Source: Lutimonas zeaxanthinifaciens
GTDB taxonomy: Bacteria > Bacteroidota > Bacteroidia > Flavobacteriales > Flavobacteriaceae
Assembly (NCBI RefSeq): GCF_030503675.1
Contig: NZ_CP129964.1
Location: 1,736,001 to 1,800,000, forward strand
Reading direction: 5' to 3'
DNA: 64,000 nucleotides
The notes beneath the pieces were generated by a model. It did not search any database, was not told the DNA's origin, and saw nothing but the letters and a program-made list of their open reading frames with translations. Position numbers and translations under genes: made by a program. Shown here one piece after another: positions 52,410 through 61,186 of the stretch (positions within the stretch are counted from its first letter, which is position 1; each line of letters opens with the position of its first letter).

Positions 52410-52541
52410 AATTTGCCTTCGACAATGGAGGGGGTTTTTATTGATAACAATCAATGAATTAATTGATTATGGTCATTTTTACTCTTTCTGATACTGTGTA
52501 ATTTGGAAGTTTAATTTCAAAACAACCTAAAATTAAACATT

Positions 52542-53096
52542 ATGAAAAAAATATTTCTTTTAGTGGCCGGAGCATTCTTCCTTTTTGTTTCCTGCCAATC
52601 CGATGATCTGCAAATTGACGAGGCAGCAAAAAGCGCCAAGGCCAAAGAAGTCACCAAAAACATCACCTTCAATTCTTACCAAGGATTGATCGAATATTTT
52701 GAGAACACAGGAGGTTGTGATTTACAATTTGTGCAAAAAGGATATGGCCAAGCCAGTCATATCGGGGCCTATACTTTCGTGAATACAGCTTGTTATACTT
52801 CTTACGGTTTGACAGGTTTTAAAGGCGTAATGACTGCCGCAAATGGGGATGAGATTCATTATACTACAGACGATCCTTTTGTCGAATGTGACAATAATAA
52901 TCCATATGGTTATTGCCCAGGTGAAAAGGCAACCTTCAATTATAAAATCGATGGAGAGCACAGTACCGGAAGATTTGAAGGAGCCACAGGATGGTTAAAA
53001 TTTTACGGTATTTTTCAACCTATAGATCCAGATTCCAATTTACCGGAAGGCGAATTCGAAATTTTCAAAAACGGATGGGGAGAAATCACCTATTAA
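52542..53096 (+). CDS. surface lipoprotein of unknown function
   Basis: This 184-residue lipoprotein (LFVSC then QSDDLQID, outer-surface signal) has cysteines in GGCDLQF, TACYTSYG, VECDNN and GYCPGEK that could make two disulfides. The rest is beta-rich. The long upstream region with XRE-type operators suggests that it is regulated. No family known to me; not obviously an adhesin. Confidence 0.6.
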   Translation: MKKIFLLVAGAFFLFVSCQSDDLQIDEAAKSAKAKEVTKNITFNSYQGLIEYFENTGGCDLQFVQKGYGQASHIGAYTFVNTACYTSYGLTGFKGVMTAANGDEIHYTTDDPFVECDNNNPYGYCPGEKATFNYKIDGEHSTGRFEGATGWLKFYGIFQPIDPDSNLPEGEFEIFKNGWGEITY

Positions 53097-53573
53097 TTTG
53101 ATCCTTTATAAGATATCAAAATTAGCAAATCAAACTTTTTTGATAGCCTCTCCATCTCTGGAGGGGCTTTTTTTACATGGTTATCTAGTTTAAGATTTGT
53201 CACAAAAATACCTTTCTTCATTCTACAACTAACCGACGCATTATGTCATACCATCACCAATAGTAAGGCTTTTCATTACCTCAATTCGAAGTCAGAAAGT
53301 TGTTTCCTTGGTGTTATAAATCAGAGGTTGTTTTTCAGATAGCTCTGGAATTAGACTTAATTTTATATTATTGTTGTTTAAAATCATTATTTAGTCTTAA
53401 ACAACCAAAATAAACTTTCAAGTGTCTTGTATTTCGTTTATAAAATACTATTTACCTCTTACAGAAAAGGTGCATTTTATTTTGTAACATATTTTGGAAA
53501 AAAATCACAAAATAGACACTTAATATACAGAATAACAATATGTTATATAATTTGAAAAATTATCATTTGTAAA
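53097..53573. other. AT-rich intergenic region
   Basis: It holds the terminator at 53145-53174 and otherwise only AT-rich sequence with no credible gene. No perfect TAnnTTTG box was found before the M14 gene. Confidence 0.6.
53145..53174 (+). terminator. terminator after the lipoprotein at 52542
   Basis: A 10-bp stem (AGCCTCTCCA with TGGAGGGGCT, one G-T pair) with loop TCTC is followed by T7, 48 bases after the stop. Confidence 0.8.
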
Positions 53574-54692
53574 ATGAATGAAAAAGAAGTCCATATAATT
53601 ATTGATAATTACGAGGCGTTCAGAGCAGAGAATCTGGATGAACGCCACCTAACCCTTGAAGATGTAAAACCATATTTATCTTCCTTATCAAGAGATTTTA
53701 ATCTTTCTAAAATTGGTCAATCTTTTGAGGGACGAGATATAAATAAAATTGTCTTCGGAAACGGGCCTGTAAGGATTCTTTTATGGACTCAGATGCACGG
53801 AAATGAAAGTACCGGTACAAGAGGTTTGTTCGATCTATTCTCTTTCTTTGAAAAATTTGATGGATTAAGAACGCTCAAGGATCAAATACTTGATAGGTGC
53901 ACCATTCATTCTATTCCAATTCTGAACCCTGATGGTGCATTAGCGTATACTCGGGTCAATGCACAGGGAATTGACCTTAACAGAGACGTGATTGACAAAA
54001 AAGCACCGGAAAGTAGAATCTTGCAGGATATCCTTCAACAAATCAAACCAGATTATTGCTTTAACCTACATGACCAAAGAACCATATTTAGTGTAGCACC
54101 TGATAACAATACGGCCACCATGTCCTTTTTAGCTCCCTCGGTGGATGTTCAAAGAAGCATAACAAAGGGGAGAAAGAAGACAATGAGTGTGATTTCATCG
54201 ATCAATAAAACCCTGCAGCAGATCATGCCTGGCAGGATTGGGCGTTATACGGATGAATTTTACCCCACAGCTACCGGCGATAATTTTCAAAAAATGGGCT
54301 TTAATACCATACTCATTGAGGCAGGTCACAGTAAAGGGGATTATCTAAGGAAAGAATCAAGACTAGGGACTTTTTTGGCACTTCTTGAGGGTTTACGATT
54401 TATTTCAGTTGAATCCGGGTCTGACCAGCATCAGGACTATTTCAATATTCCGAATAATGAAAAGAAATACCTTGACATTATTGTTCGGAACATAGGCCTT
54501 CAGGGTAATCAAACAGATATTGGTATTTTATTTATTGAAAAACTTAAAGAAGGGAAATTGGTGTTTGAGCCAAGCGTGAATCAGTTGAAAAACTTAGCTG
54601 ATTTTAATGCAGATAAGATTCTAGAGGGCAAAGACCTTGAATTTAATGATGAAAAAGATGTCGAGATTTGGGCTAAAAACACGTTTAATTAA
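53574..54692 (+). CDS. M14-family zinc carboxypeptidase
   Basis: The 372-residue protein has zinc ligands H75 and E78 in TQMHGNESTG and H166 in CFNLHDQRTIF, the arginine in LNRDVID and the catalytic-type glutamate E249 in TILIEAGHSKGDYL. There is no signal peptide, so it should act in the cytoplasm, on peptides or amide conjugates. An Lrp gene follows about 93 bases downstream. Confidence 0.85.
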   Translation: MNEKEVHIIIDNYEAFRAENLDERHLTLEDVKPYLSSLSRDFNLSKIGQSFEGRDINKIVFGNGPVRILLWTQMHGNESTGTRGLFDLFSFFEKFDGLRTLKDQILDRCTIHSIPILNPDGALAYTRVNAQGIDLNRDVIDKKAPESRILQDILQQIKPDYCFNLHDQRTIFSVAPDNNTATMSFLAPSVDVQRSITKGRKKTMSVISSINKTLQQIMPGRIGRYTDEFYPTATGDNFQKMGFNTILIEAGHSKGDYLRKESRLGTFLALLEGLRFISVESGSDQHQDYFNIPNNEKKYLDIIVRNIGLQGNQTDIGILFIEKLKEGKLVFEPSVNQLKNLADFNADKILEGKDLEFNDEKDVEIWAKNTFN

Positions 54693-54785
54693 ATATAAAC
54701 CATAAAAAGCTAATCTTTTTTAATAAAAAATGTAATTATTTTACCAAATTTTGTCATATTTGCAATATAAACAAATGCAATACTT

Positions 54786-55271
54786 ATGTCAAAATTCAAA
54801 TTGGATGAGTTGGATCATCAAATTTTAGAAGCCTTAATTGAGAATGCAAGAACACCGTTTACGGATATAGCTAAGAACCTTCTGGTCTCAGCCGGTACGA
54901 TTCATGTCAGAGTGAAAAAGATGGAAGATGAAGGTGTAATTAAAGGCTCCACCCTAAGTGTAGATTATAACAAGATGGGATATACTTTCATCGCCTATGT
55001 TGGATTGTTTTTAGAAAACTCATCCACAACTCAGTTGGTCATAGAAGAAGTAAGAAAGATCCCGGAAGTTACTGTAGCTCATCTTACCACAGGTAAATTT
55101 TCAATTTTCTGTAAAATACGTGCAAAGGATACCATGCATGCCAAGGAGATTATTTTCAGACTGGACAGAATTGAAGGGATCAAAAGAACTGAAACTTCAA
55201 TTTCTCTGGAAGAAGTAATCAATGATAAGAAAAGGCTCATGCACCAGATATTCAAGGAAATATCTTTTTAA
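54786..55271 (+). CDS. Lrp/AsnC-family transcriptional regulator
   Basis: The 161-residue protein has the N-terminal HTH (LDELDHQILEALIENARTPF, then TDIAKNLLVSAGTIHVRVKK) and the C-terminal RAM domain (AYVGLFLENSSTTQL, then TTGKFSIFCKIRA). It probably senses an amino acid. Its position next to the branched-chain 2-oxoacid dehydrogenase gene suggests leucine or a related amino acid as effector. A CATATTTG stretch before it is a near-match to a -7 element. Confidence 0.9.
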   Translation: MSKFKLDELDHQILEALIENARTPFTDIAKNLLVSAGTIHVRVKKMEDEGVIKGSTLSVDYNKMGYTFIAYVGLFLENSSTTQLVIEEVRKIPEVTVAHLTTGKFSIFCKIRAKDTMHAKEIIFRLDRIEGIKRTETSISLEEVINDKKRLMHQIFKEISF

Positions 55272-55290
55272 AGAAAAATAAAACACTTAT

Positions 55291-55326
55291 AAATCCTCTT
55301 TGTTATATTTAATAAGGAGGATTTTT
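55291..55326 (+). terminator. terminator of the Lrp gene
   Basis: A stem of about 15 bp with two G-T pairs (AAATCCTC arm against GAGGATTT) is followed by T5, 19 bases after the stop. Confidence 0.7.
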
Positions 55327-55409
55327 AATTTATGATGGTTAAAAGATGATAAAAAAATCGATATTTGAGTAGAATTACTTTGTGTCATACTTATTGAATA
55401 TTTTTTTCT

Positions 55410-57389
55410 ATGAATTTTGACTATTCCAAGCCTGAATTAGAGGCTTCCCGACTCATTGACTTGTATAAGGCAATGCTTAAATCAAGAATGATAGAGGAGA
55501 AAATGCTTATCCTCTTGCGGCAGGGAAAAATTTCAAAATGGTTCTCAGGAATTGGCCAGGAAGCGATCTCTACAGGAATTACTCTGGCCATGAGGGAAGA
55601 TGAGTACATCTTGCCCATGCACAGAAACCTCAGTGTATTCACAAACAGAAAAATTCCGTTATATCGATTATTTTCTCAATGGCAGGGCAAAATGAATGGT
55701 TTTACAAAAGGGCGCGATCGATCGTTTCATTTTGGAACACAAGAATTTAAAATTGTGGGAATGATCTCACATCTGGGTCCTCAGCTTGGGGTTGCCAACG
55801 GAATCGCCCTGGCACATAAATTGAGAAATGAAGAAAAGGTTACAGCTGTTTTTTCAGGTGAAGGAGCCACCAGTGAAGGTGATTTTCATGAAGCCTTGAA
55901 TGTGGCTTCTGTTTGGAACTTACCGGTTCTATTTTGTATAGAGAACAATGGTTACGGCCTTTCAACGCCCATAAGTGAACAATTCAACTGCGAACACATT
56001 GCCGACAAAGGAAAAGGGTATGGAATGGAAAGCCATATAATCGATGGAAACAATATTGTTGAAGTATATTCGAAAGTGGCAGAACTCACCCAAAGCATGC
56101 GGAAAGATCCGAGGCCTGTATTATTAGAGTTCAAAACCTTTAGAATGAGGGGGCATGAAGAAGCGAGCGGGACCAAATATGTACCCAAAGATCTTTTGAA
56201 TGAATGGTCAAAAAAAGATCCCATTTTAAATTTTCAGGAATTTTTAAGAAATCAATCTATTCTTTCAGAGAAGGAAGAAGTAGAAATAAAAACCAAAATC
56301 GCTCACGAAATCAATGATAATCTTGAGATTGCGTTTCAAGAAAAAGAAGTGGATTCTACCTTGGAAAAAGAATTAAGTGACGTGTACGAATCCTTTGATA
56401 ATGAAATTATTGAACCAAGTCAAAAAACTTCCAGGATTCGACTGGTCGATGCGGTTTCCAAAGGTTTGTATCAAAGCATGGAAAGGCATCCGGAGCTGGT
56501 CATCATGGGGCAGGATATCGCTTCTTATGGCGGGGTTTTTAAAATTACAGAAGGATTTGTAAAAAAGTTCGGCCTCGAAAGAGTGAGAAATACCCCGATC
56601 TGCGAGTCCTCCATTATAGAAGCTGCATTTGGCTTAAGCGTATCAGGTATAAAATCCGTGGTGGAGCTTCAATTTGGAGATTTTATAAGCTCCGGGTTCA
56701 ACCCGGTGGTAAATCTTCTGGCTAAATCTTTTTACCGATGGGGCCAGAATTCTGATATTGTTTTAAGGATGCCTTGTGGAGCAGGTGTAGGTGCGGGGCC
56801 CTTTCATAGTCAGACGAATGAAGCCTGGTTTACAAAAACCCCTGGATTAAAAGTAGTCTACCCGGCTTTTCCGGCGGATGCGAAAGGTCTATTGGCCTCT
56901 GCGATTGAGGATCCGAACCCAGTTATGTTTTTTGAACACAAGCAATTATACAGATCTGTTTATCAGGAAGTTTCTGAGGATTTCTATACAATTCCTCTAG
57001 GTAAGGCCTCCTTAATTCAGGAAGGTGAGGATGTATCAGTAATAACTTACGGGGCAGGAGTTCACTGGGCCATTGAGTCTTTAAAAAAACTCGAGCTGAA
57101 CGCAGATCTGGTAGATTTACGATCGCTTCAACCTCTTGATATTCAAACGATCTACAAATCTGTTAAGAAAACAGGAAAAGTCATCATTCTTCAGGAAGAT
57201 TCATTGTTTGGGGGTATTGCGTCCGATATTTCCGCGCTTATTAGTGAAAATTGCTTCGAATTTCTGGATGCTCCGGTGGTTCGCGTTGCTTCACCGGAAA
57301 TGCCCATTCCATTTGCAAAAAACCTCGAAGCCATCTATCTTCCTAATCAAAGATTTGAATCTGCATTGACAGAACTTCTTAACTATTGA
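55410..57389 (+). CDS. fused branched-chain 2-oxoacid dehydrogenase E1 (alpha and beta)
   Basis: This 659-residue protein joins E1-alpha (about 1-335) and E1-beta (about 345-659). The TPP-binding motif is FSGEGATSEGDFHEALNV followed by IENNGYG; the usual GDG is GEG here. In E1-beta, GQDIASYGGVFKITEG, NTPICESSIIEAAFG and the transketolase C-domain (LVDLRSLQPLDI) are clear. It decarboxylates branched-chain 2-oxoacids in the first step of their breakdown or of branched fatty-acid priming. E2 and E3 are not in the window. Confidence 0.9.
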   Translation: MNFDYSKPELEASRLIDLYKAMLKSRMIEEKMLILLRQGKISKWFSGIGQEAISTGITLAMREDEYILPMHRNLSVFTNRKIPLYRLFSQWQGKMNGFTKGRDRSFHFGTQEFKIVGMISHLGPQLGVANGIALAHKLRNEEKVTAVFSGEGATSEGDFHEALNVASVWNLPVLFCIENNGYGLSTPISEQFNCEHIADKGKGYGMESHIIDGNNIVEVYSKVAELTQSMRKDPRPVLLEFKTFRMRGHEEASGTKYVPKDLLNEWSKKDPILNFQEFLRNQSILSEKEEVEIKTKIAHEINDNLEIAFQEKEVDSTLEKELSDVYESFDNEIIEPSQKTSRIRLVDAVSKGLYQSMERHPELVIMGQDIASYGGVFKITEGFVKKFGLERVRNTPICESSIIEAAFGLSVSGIKSVVELQFGDFISSGFNPVVNLLAKSFYRWGQNSDIVLRMPCGAGVGAGPFHSQTNEAWFTKTPGLKVVYPAFPADAKGLLASAIEDPNPVMFFEHKQLYRSVYQEVSEDFYTIPLGKASLIQEGEDVSVITYGAGVHWAIESLKKLELNADLVDLRSLQPLDIQTIYKSVKKTGKVIILQEDSLFGGIASDISALISENCFEFLDAPVVRVASPEMPIPFAKNLEAIYLPNQRFESALTELLNY

Positions 57390-57428
57390 GCACTCAACTT
57401 AAAATTATGAGCGAAGATTATATTTTCG

Positions 57429-57436
57429 TAAATTTG
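57429..57436 (+). promoter_or_regulatory. -7 promoter element
   Basis: TAAATTTG matches TAnnTTTG, 26 bases before the ATG at 57463. No clear -33 TTG was found at the right distance. Confidence 0.4.
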
Positions 57437-57462
57437 AGAAATCATTAACTAGAACCCCAATT

Positions 57463-57969
57463 ATGAAAAAATTACTACTTCTAACGCTAGTCATTTTATT
57501 TGTCAGCTCATGTGGCTCAACTCAATCGAGTTCAGCTGCAAAACCAAGCAAGAAAACCTTAAAAGGAACCTGGGAAATTACCAACATTAAGTTTGTTGGC
57601 GAAAAAGGGCTCTATAAGGCCAATTTATTTGATATGGCAGATTCAGCCTGTTTTAAAGGAAGTCAATGGGTATTTATACCGAATAACGGATCCGGTAAAT
57701 ACACTATTAATGATGGTTCTCAGTGTGAAGGTGTATCCACACGGATCCATTGGTCATTTTATGAACCGGGAGACGGAACATATCAATTTCAATTTAAGTA
57801 TGTTGATGAAAAGAATAAGCCCATTGATTCTGCAAACAGAGGATATCGTTCAGATATTGAATCTCTTGAGGAAAATACAATGTTAATGCGTGTTAGAACG
57901 AGTTACGAAGGAAGTGAGTTTGACGTTGTGCTGACTTATACTAAAGTTTCTGATGATTTTGCCTTATAA
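57463..57969 (+). CDS. lipocalin-like lipoprotein
   Basis: This 168-residue lipoprotein (LFVSSC, then GSTQSSS, no export signal) opens with LKGTWEITNIKF and has CFKGSQWVFIPNNGSG and RIHWSFYEPGDGTYQF, the pattern of lipocalin-type lipoproteins in Flavobacteriia. The ligand is unknown. It lies 12 bases before an OmpA-type lipoprotein, and the two are probably co-transcribed. Confidence 0.75.
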   Translation: MKKLLLLTLVILFVSSCGSTQSSSAAKPSKKTLKGTWEITNIKFVGEKGLYKANLFDMADSACFKGSQWVFIPNNGSGKYTINDGSQCEGVSTRIHWSFYEPGDGTYQFQFKYVDEKNKPIDSANRGYRSDIESLEENTMLMRVRTSYEGSEFDVVLTYTKVSDDFAL

Positions 57970-57981
57970 AAACTGAGTAAC

Positions 57982-58656
57982 ATGTTAAAACAAGTAAAAA
58001 TATATGGATTGTCATTGGCGGTTATACTCTCATTGAATATGAGTTGTACGGCCGTACAAAACTCGAACAAAACTCAACGCGGGGCAGGAATAGGGGTTGC
58101 TGCCGGAGCACTGGTTGGGGGATTAATTGGAGGAAATATAGGTGGCGCTTTAATTGGAGCGGCTATTGGAGGTGCTGCCGGAGCTGTGATCGGAAATCAA
58201 ATGGATAAACAGGCCGATAAGATCGAAGAAGCAGTTCCCGGAGCTGAAGTAAAACGTGTGGGGGAAGGAATCCAGATCATATTTGATGATAAGAGCGGTG
58301 TCAACTTCGCCTTTGACAGTTCGGATTTAACAGCTGAAGCCAAAAAAAACCTGGATGCCGTTGCGGAGATATTCATTGAATTTCCGGACACTGAATTAAT
58401 GATAGAAGGACATACCGACAGTGTAGGGGATGAAAATTATAATATGAAGTTGTCACAGCGAAGAGCAAATTCTGTTGTGGCCTATTTGAAATCCAAGGGC
58501 GTTGCAGGAAATCGATTTAAAGTTGAAGCTTTTGGAGAAACAAGGCCTCGATTTGAAAATGACACAAAGGAGAACCAGGCTAAAAACCGTCGTGTAGAAA
58601 TTGGTGTTGCTGCCAATGAACAAATGATAGAGGATGCAAAAGCGCAAACAGAATAA
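57982..58656 (+). CDS. OmpA-family lipoprotein with glycine-zipper
   Basis: The 224-residue lipoprotein (LNMSC) has a glycine-zipper region at about 34-72 (repeated GG, GA and GN spacing), then the OmpA peptidoglycan-binding domain: NFAFDSSDLTAEAKKN, IEGHTDSVGDENYN, LSQRRANSVVAYL and GETRPRFEN. It should tie the outer membrane to peptidoglycan. The Gly-zipper may insert in the membrane or self-associate. Confidence 0.87.
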   Translation: MLKQVKIYGLSLAVILSLNMSCTAVQNSNKTQRGAGIGVAAGALVGGLIGGNIGGALIGAAIGGAAGAVIGNQMDKQADKIEEAVPGAEVKRVGEGIQIIFDDKSGVNFAFDSSDLTAEAKKNLDAVAEIFIEFPDTELMIEGHTDSVGDENYNMKLSQRRANSVVAYLKSKGVAGNRFKVEAFGETRPRFENDTKENQAKNRRVEIGVAANEQMIEDAKAQTE

Positions 58657-58693
58657 TTAATTCTAAATTAGGCCTAAAATATCTATTTGAGCT

Positions 58694-59725
58694 ATGACAC
58701 ATGAACTGAAACAAATTATTCAAGGCTATCTGAATGCACGTCATTTAGGGCTTGAATGTGTTTTGGCCACGGTAGTTGATCTTGATGGCTCTTCTTACAG
58801 AAGGCCTGGAGTCCGGATGTTGATCAATGAACATGGGCATATGACCGGTGCCGTGAGCGGAGGATGCGTTGAAAAAGAAATCCTCAAGCAATCCGGAACC
58901 GTTTTTAAAAAGGGTATATCCAAGATGATGACCTATGATGGCCGTTACAGGTTAGGGTGTGAAGGAGTCTTATACATTTTAATCGAAAAATTCAGTCCAG
59001 GTCAGGATATGATCAAGGCGTTTGAGCAAATACTCGAAAACCGTTCTACTTTTACAATAAAAAGTCAATTTTCAAGAGAACCGGGAGAGAACATCAAACT
59101 CGGTTCCTTTATTGATTTCGGTTCACAGGGATCCTTTACTTTTGTCGATCGTAAGTCCAAAACTGAGGACACTGAACTTAAAGTTTTTGAGCAGAAGTTA
59201 AAGCCTTGTTTTCATCTGATGATCATCGGGGCAGAGCACGATGCTTCACAATTATCCCTTATGGCCGCTTCCCTGGGCTGGGATGTTACCGTAGTTGTAA
59301 GTCCGTCAAGTCCTCAGGTTTTAACAGATTTCCCGGGGTGCCAGGCCTTGGAAAAAGCTGTTCCTGCAGAACTTAAACTTGAAGGAATTGATAGTAACAC
59401 AGCAGTAGTTCTTATGACACACAGTTATGTTAAGGATCTGGACTTTCTTTTTCATTTGATCAAAAGCAAACCCTGCTATATTGGCTTATTAGGGCCTTCA
59501 AACCGCAGAGAACGAATGCTAAATGACCTGATTGAAAAATTCCCATCGATCGATGAGGAAGTGTTTGACATAATGTTTGGACCTGCTGGCCTGAACATCG
59601 GGGCGGAAACTCCTCAGGAAATAGCCTTATCTATCTGTTCGGAGATCCTTTCTATAACAAGAGGCCAGGAGCCAAAATCCCTTAAAGATAAAATTGGCAG
59701 AATTCACTTAAATACCAAACTCTAA
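58694..59725 (+). CDS. XdhC/CoxI-family protein
   Basis: The 343-residue protein has the N-terminal XdhC signature (ATVVDLDGSSYRRPGVRM, then GAVSGGCVEKEIL) and a C-terminal Rossmann domain (HLMIIGAEHDASQL, then GLLGPSNRRERML). XdhC proteins insert sulfurated molybdenum cofactor into hydroxylases such as xanthine dehydrogenase. It starts an operon with a MocA-like and a TSUP gene; no molybdo-enzyme is in the window. Confidence 0.88.
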   Translation: MTHELKQIIQGYLNARHLGLECVLATVVDLDGSSYRRPGVRMLINEHGHMTGAVSGGCVEKEILKQSGTVFKKGISKMMTYDGRYRLGCEGVLYILIEKFSPGQDMIKAFEQILENRSTFTIKSQFSREPGENIKLGSFIDFGSQGSFTFVDRKSKTEDTELKVFEQKLKPCFHLMIIGAEHDASQLSLMAASLGWDVTVVVSPSSPQVLTDFPGCQALEKAVPAELKLEGIDSNTAVVLMTHSYVKDLDFLFHLIKSKPCYIGLLGPSNRRERMLNDLIEKFPSIDEEVFDIMFGPAGLNIGAETPQEIALSICSEILSITRGQEPKSLKDKIGRIHLNTKL

Positions 59726-59726
59726 A

Positions 59727-60338
59727 ATGAGTGGAATTTCTTTTCGTCCAAAGGTCGCAGGAGTTGTGTTGGCAGCGGGAGCTTCGAGCAGAATGAAACA
59801 GATCAAACAGCTTTTACCCTGGAAGAAAACAACCCTTCTTGGACATGCCATTGATCAGTTGAAAGATTCAGGGGTAGAAAAAGTATTTGTAGTATTGGGA
59901 GCTAATGAAAAACTTATCCTGGAGCATTTAAATACTGAGAATATCCAGTTCCTAAGCAATGATAACTGGAAAGAAGGAATGAGCTCCTCCATTGTCAAAA
60001 CGATCGAACACTTTGAGGAAATGAACTATAATTTTGATGGTTTGCTAATTTCAGTTTGCGATCAACCACTACTTGATGAAAATCATTATAAAAAGCTTGT
60101 AATGAGCTGTATAAGTCCTGACAGAATTATTGCATCTTCTTATGGGGATCAAGTAGGTGTACCTGCATTATTTGGTAAGAATTTCTTTACAGAATTAAAG
60201 AAACTCAAGCAAGACTATGGAGCAAAATCAGTAATCCAAAAACATTTGAGCAAAATGATTCAGCTGGACGCTCCAAATGGCCTTATAGACCTGGATACAA
60301 TAGACAAATACAATCATTATTACGCTGCTTTTGGATAG
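59727..60338 (+). CDS. MocA-like nucleotidyltransferase (molybdenum cofactor)
   Basis: This 203-residue protein has the NTP-transferase motif GVVLAAGASSRMKQIKQLL and LISVCDQPLLDENHY with the metal aspartate, as in MobA and MocA. Together with XdhC it would convert molybdopterin to a cytosine-dinucleotide form for a hydroxylase. It starts one base after the stop of the XdhC gene. Confidence 0.87.
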   Translation: MSGISFRPKVAGVVLAAGASSRMKQIKQLLPWKKTTLLGHAIDQLKDSGVEKVFVVLGANEKLILEHLNTENIQFLSNDNWKEGMSSSIVKTIEHFEEMNYNFDGLLISVCDQPLLDENHYKKLVMSCISPDRIIASSYGDQVGVPALFGKNFFTELKKLKQDYGAKSVIQKHLSKMIQLDAPNGLIDLDTIDKYNHYYAAFG

Positions 60339-61080
60339 TTTTTCTCTTAGTTTTATAGATATCCTCCTGGCGTTTCTGGCTACCTTACTTTTAGGAATGG
60401 GTAAATCCGGGCTAAAGGGCCTTGGTGTTGTCATCGTGACTTTAATGGCCATTGTGTTCGGAGGAAAAGCTTCTACCGGAATTTTAATGCCGATGATGAT
60501 TGCTGCAGATATATTTGCTGTTATTTATTATCACAGACATACGCAATGGTATTTTTTAAAGAAACTCTTACCCATGATGGTCTTGGGGGTGTTACTGGGG
60601 GTTTGGTTGGGAAATGATATCTCCGAAGAACTCTTCAGGCAGGTCATGGCTGCATTTATTCTTTTAACTGTCCTGGTCATGATCTGGATGGATAGAAGAA
60701 GATCATATAGCATACCAAAACACTGGACCTTTAGCAGTTCCTTGGGCCTGTTATCAGGAATTACCTCAATGATTGGAAATCTTGCCGGATCTTTTGCCAG
60801 TATCTATTTTCTGGCCATGAGATTGCCTAAAAACGAATTCATTGGCACAGCGGCATGGCTTTTCTTTATTATCAATGTCTTTAAACTTCCATTTCATATC
60901 CTGGTCTGGAACACGGTTACCATCAAAACCTTAACCATGAATCTCTGGCTTTCCCCGGCTATACCCTTAGGATTCTTTTTGGGAGTTCGACTGGTTAAAT
61001 TGATCAATAACGACTTCTACAGAAAACTCGTTCTTATTGTGACCGCTGTGGGAGCCATCGTCATTTTGTTCAAAAAATAA
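60331..61080 (+). CDS. TSUP-family permease (second member)
   Basis: The 249-residue protein starts at a TTG inside the end of the preceding gene (8-base overlap), so translation is coupled. It has about eight helices with a glycine-rich repeat (LLGMGKSGLKGLGVVIV and SGITSMIGNLAGSFASI). Members of TSUP with XdhC and MocA-like genes may export or import a sulfur or molybdenum-related anion; this is inference from context. Confidence 0.8.
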   Translation: MDSFSLSFIDILLAFLATLLLGMGKSGLKGLGVVIVTLMAIVFGGKASTGILMPMMIAADIFAVIYYHRHTQWYFLKKLLPMMVLGVLLGVWLGNDISEELFRQVMAAFILLTVLVMIWMDRRRSYSIPKHWTFSSSLGLLSGITSMIGNLAGSFASIYFLAMRLPKNEFIGTAAWLFFIINVFKLPFHILVWNTVTIKTLTMNLWLSPAIPLGFFLGVRLVKLINNDFYRKLVLIVTAVGAIVILFKK

Positions 61081-61140
61081 GTAAGGATCAAAGTATTGGA
61101 ATTCATGTTTTTTCACCAAATACTTATGATAATAATTCCT

Positions 61141-61148
61141 TACATTTG
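61141..61148 (+). promoter_or_regulatory. -7 promoter element of the symporter gene
   Basis: TACATTTG matches TAnnTTTG, 38 bases before the ATG at 61187. No TTG -33 box at a good distance was found. Confidence 0.4.
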
Positions 61149-61186
61149 GTGGAATTTTTCCTAAATCAAGTTATTTAATCAATTTA

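Larger units (their letters stand above)
51971..52541. other. 571-base AT-rich intergenic region with many palindromes
   Basis: No gene longer than 20 codons is credible. It holds four operator-like palindromes (51973, 51997, 52196, 52231), an 11-bp hairpin at 52386-52409 with one G-T pair, and the 7-bp inverted repeat AATCAAT/ATTGATT at 52449-52468. The region serves the XRE gene on one side and the lipoprotein at 52542 on the other. Confidence 0.55.
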
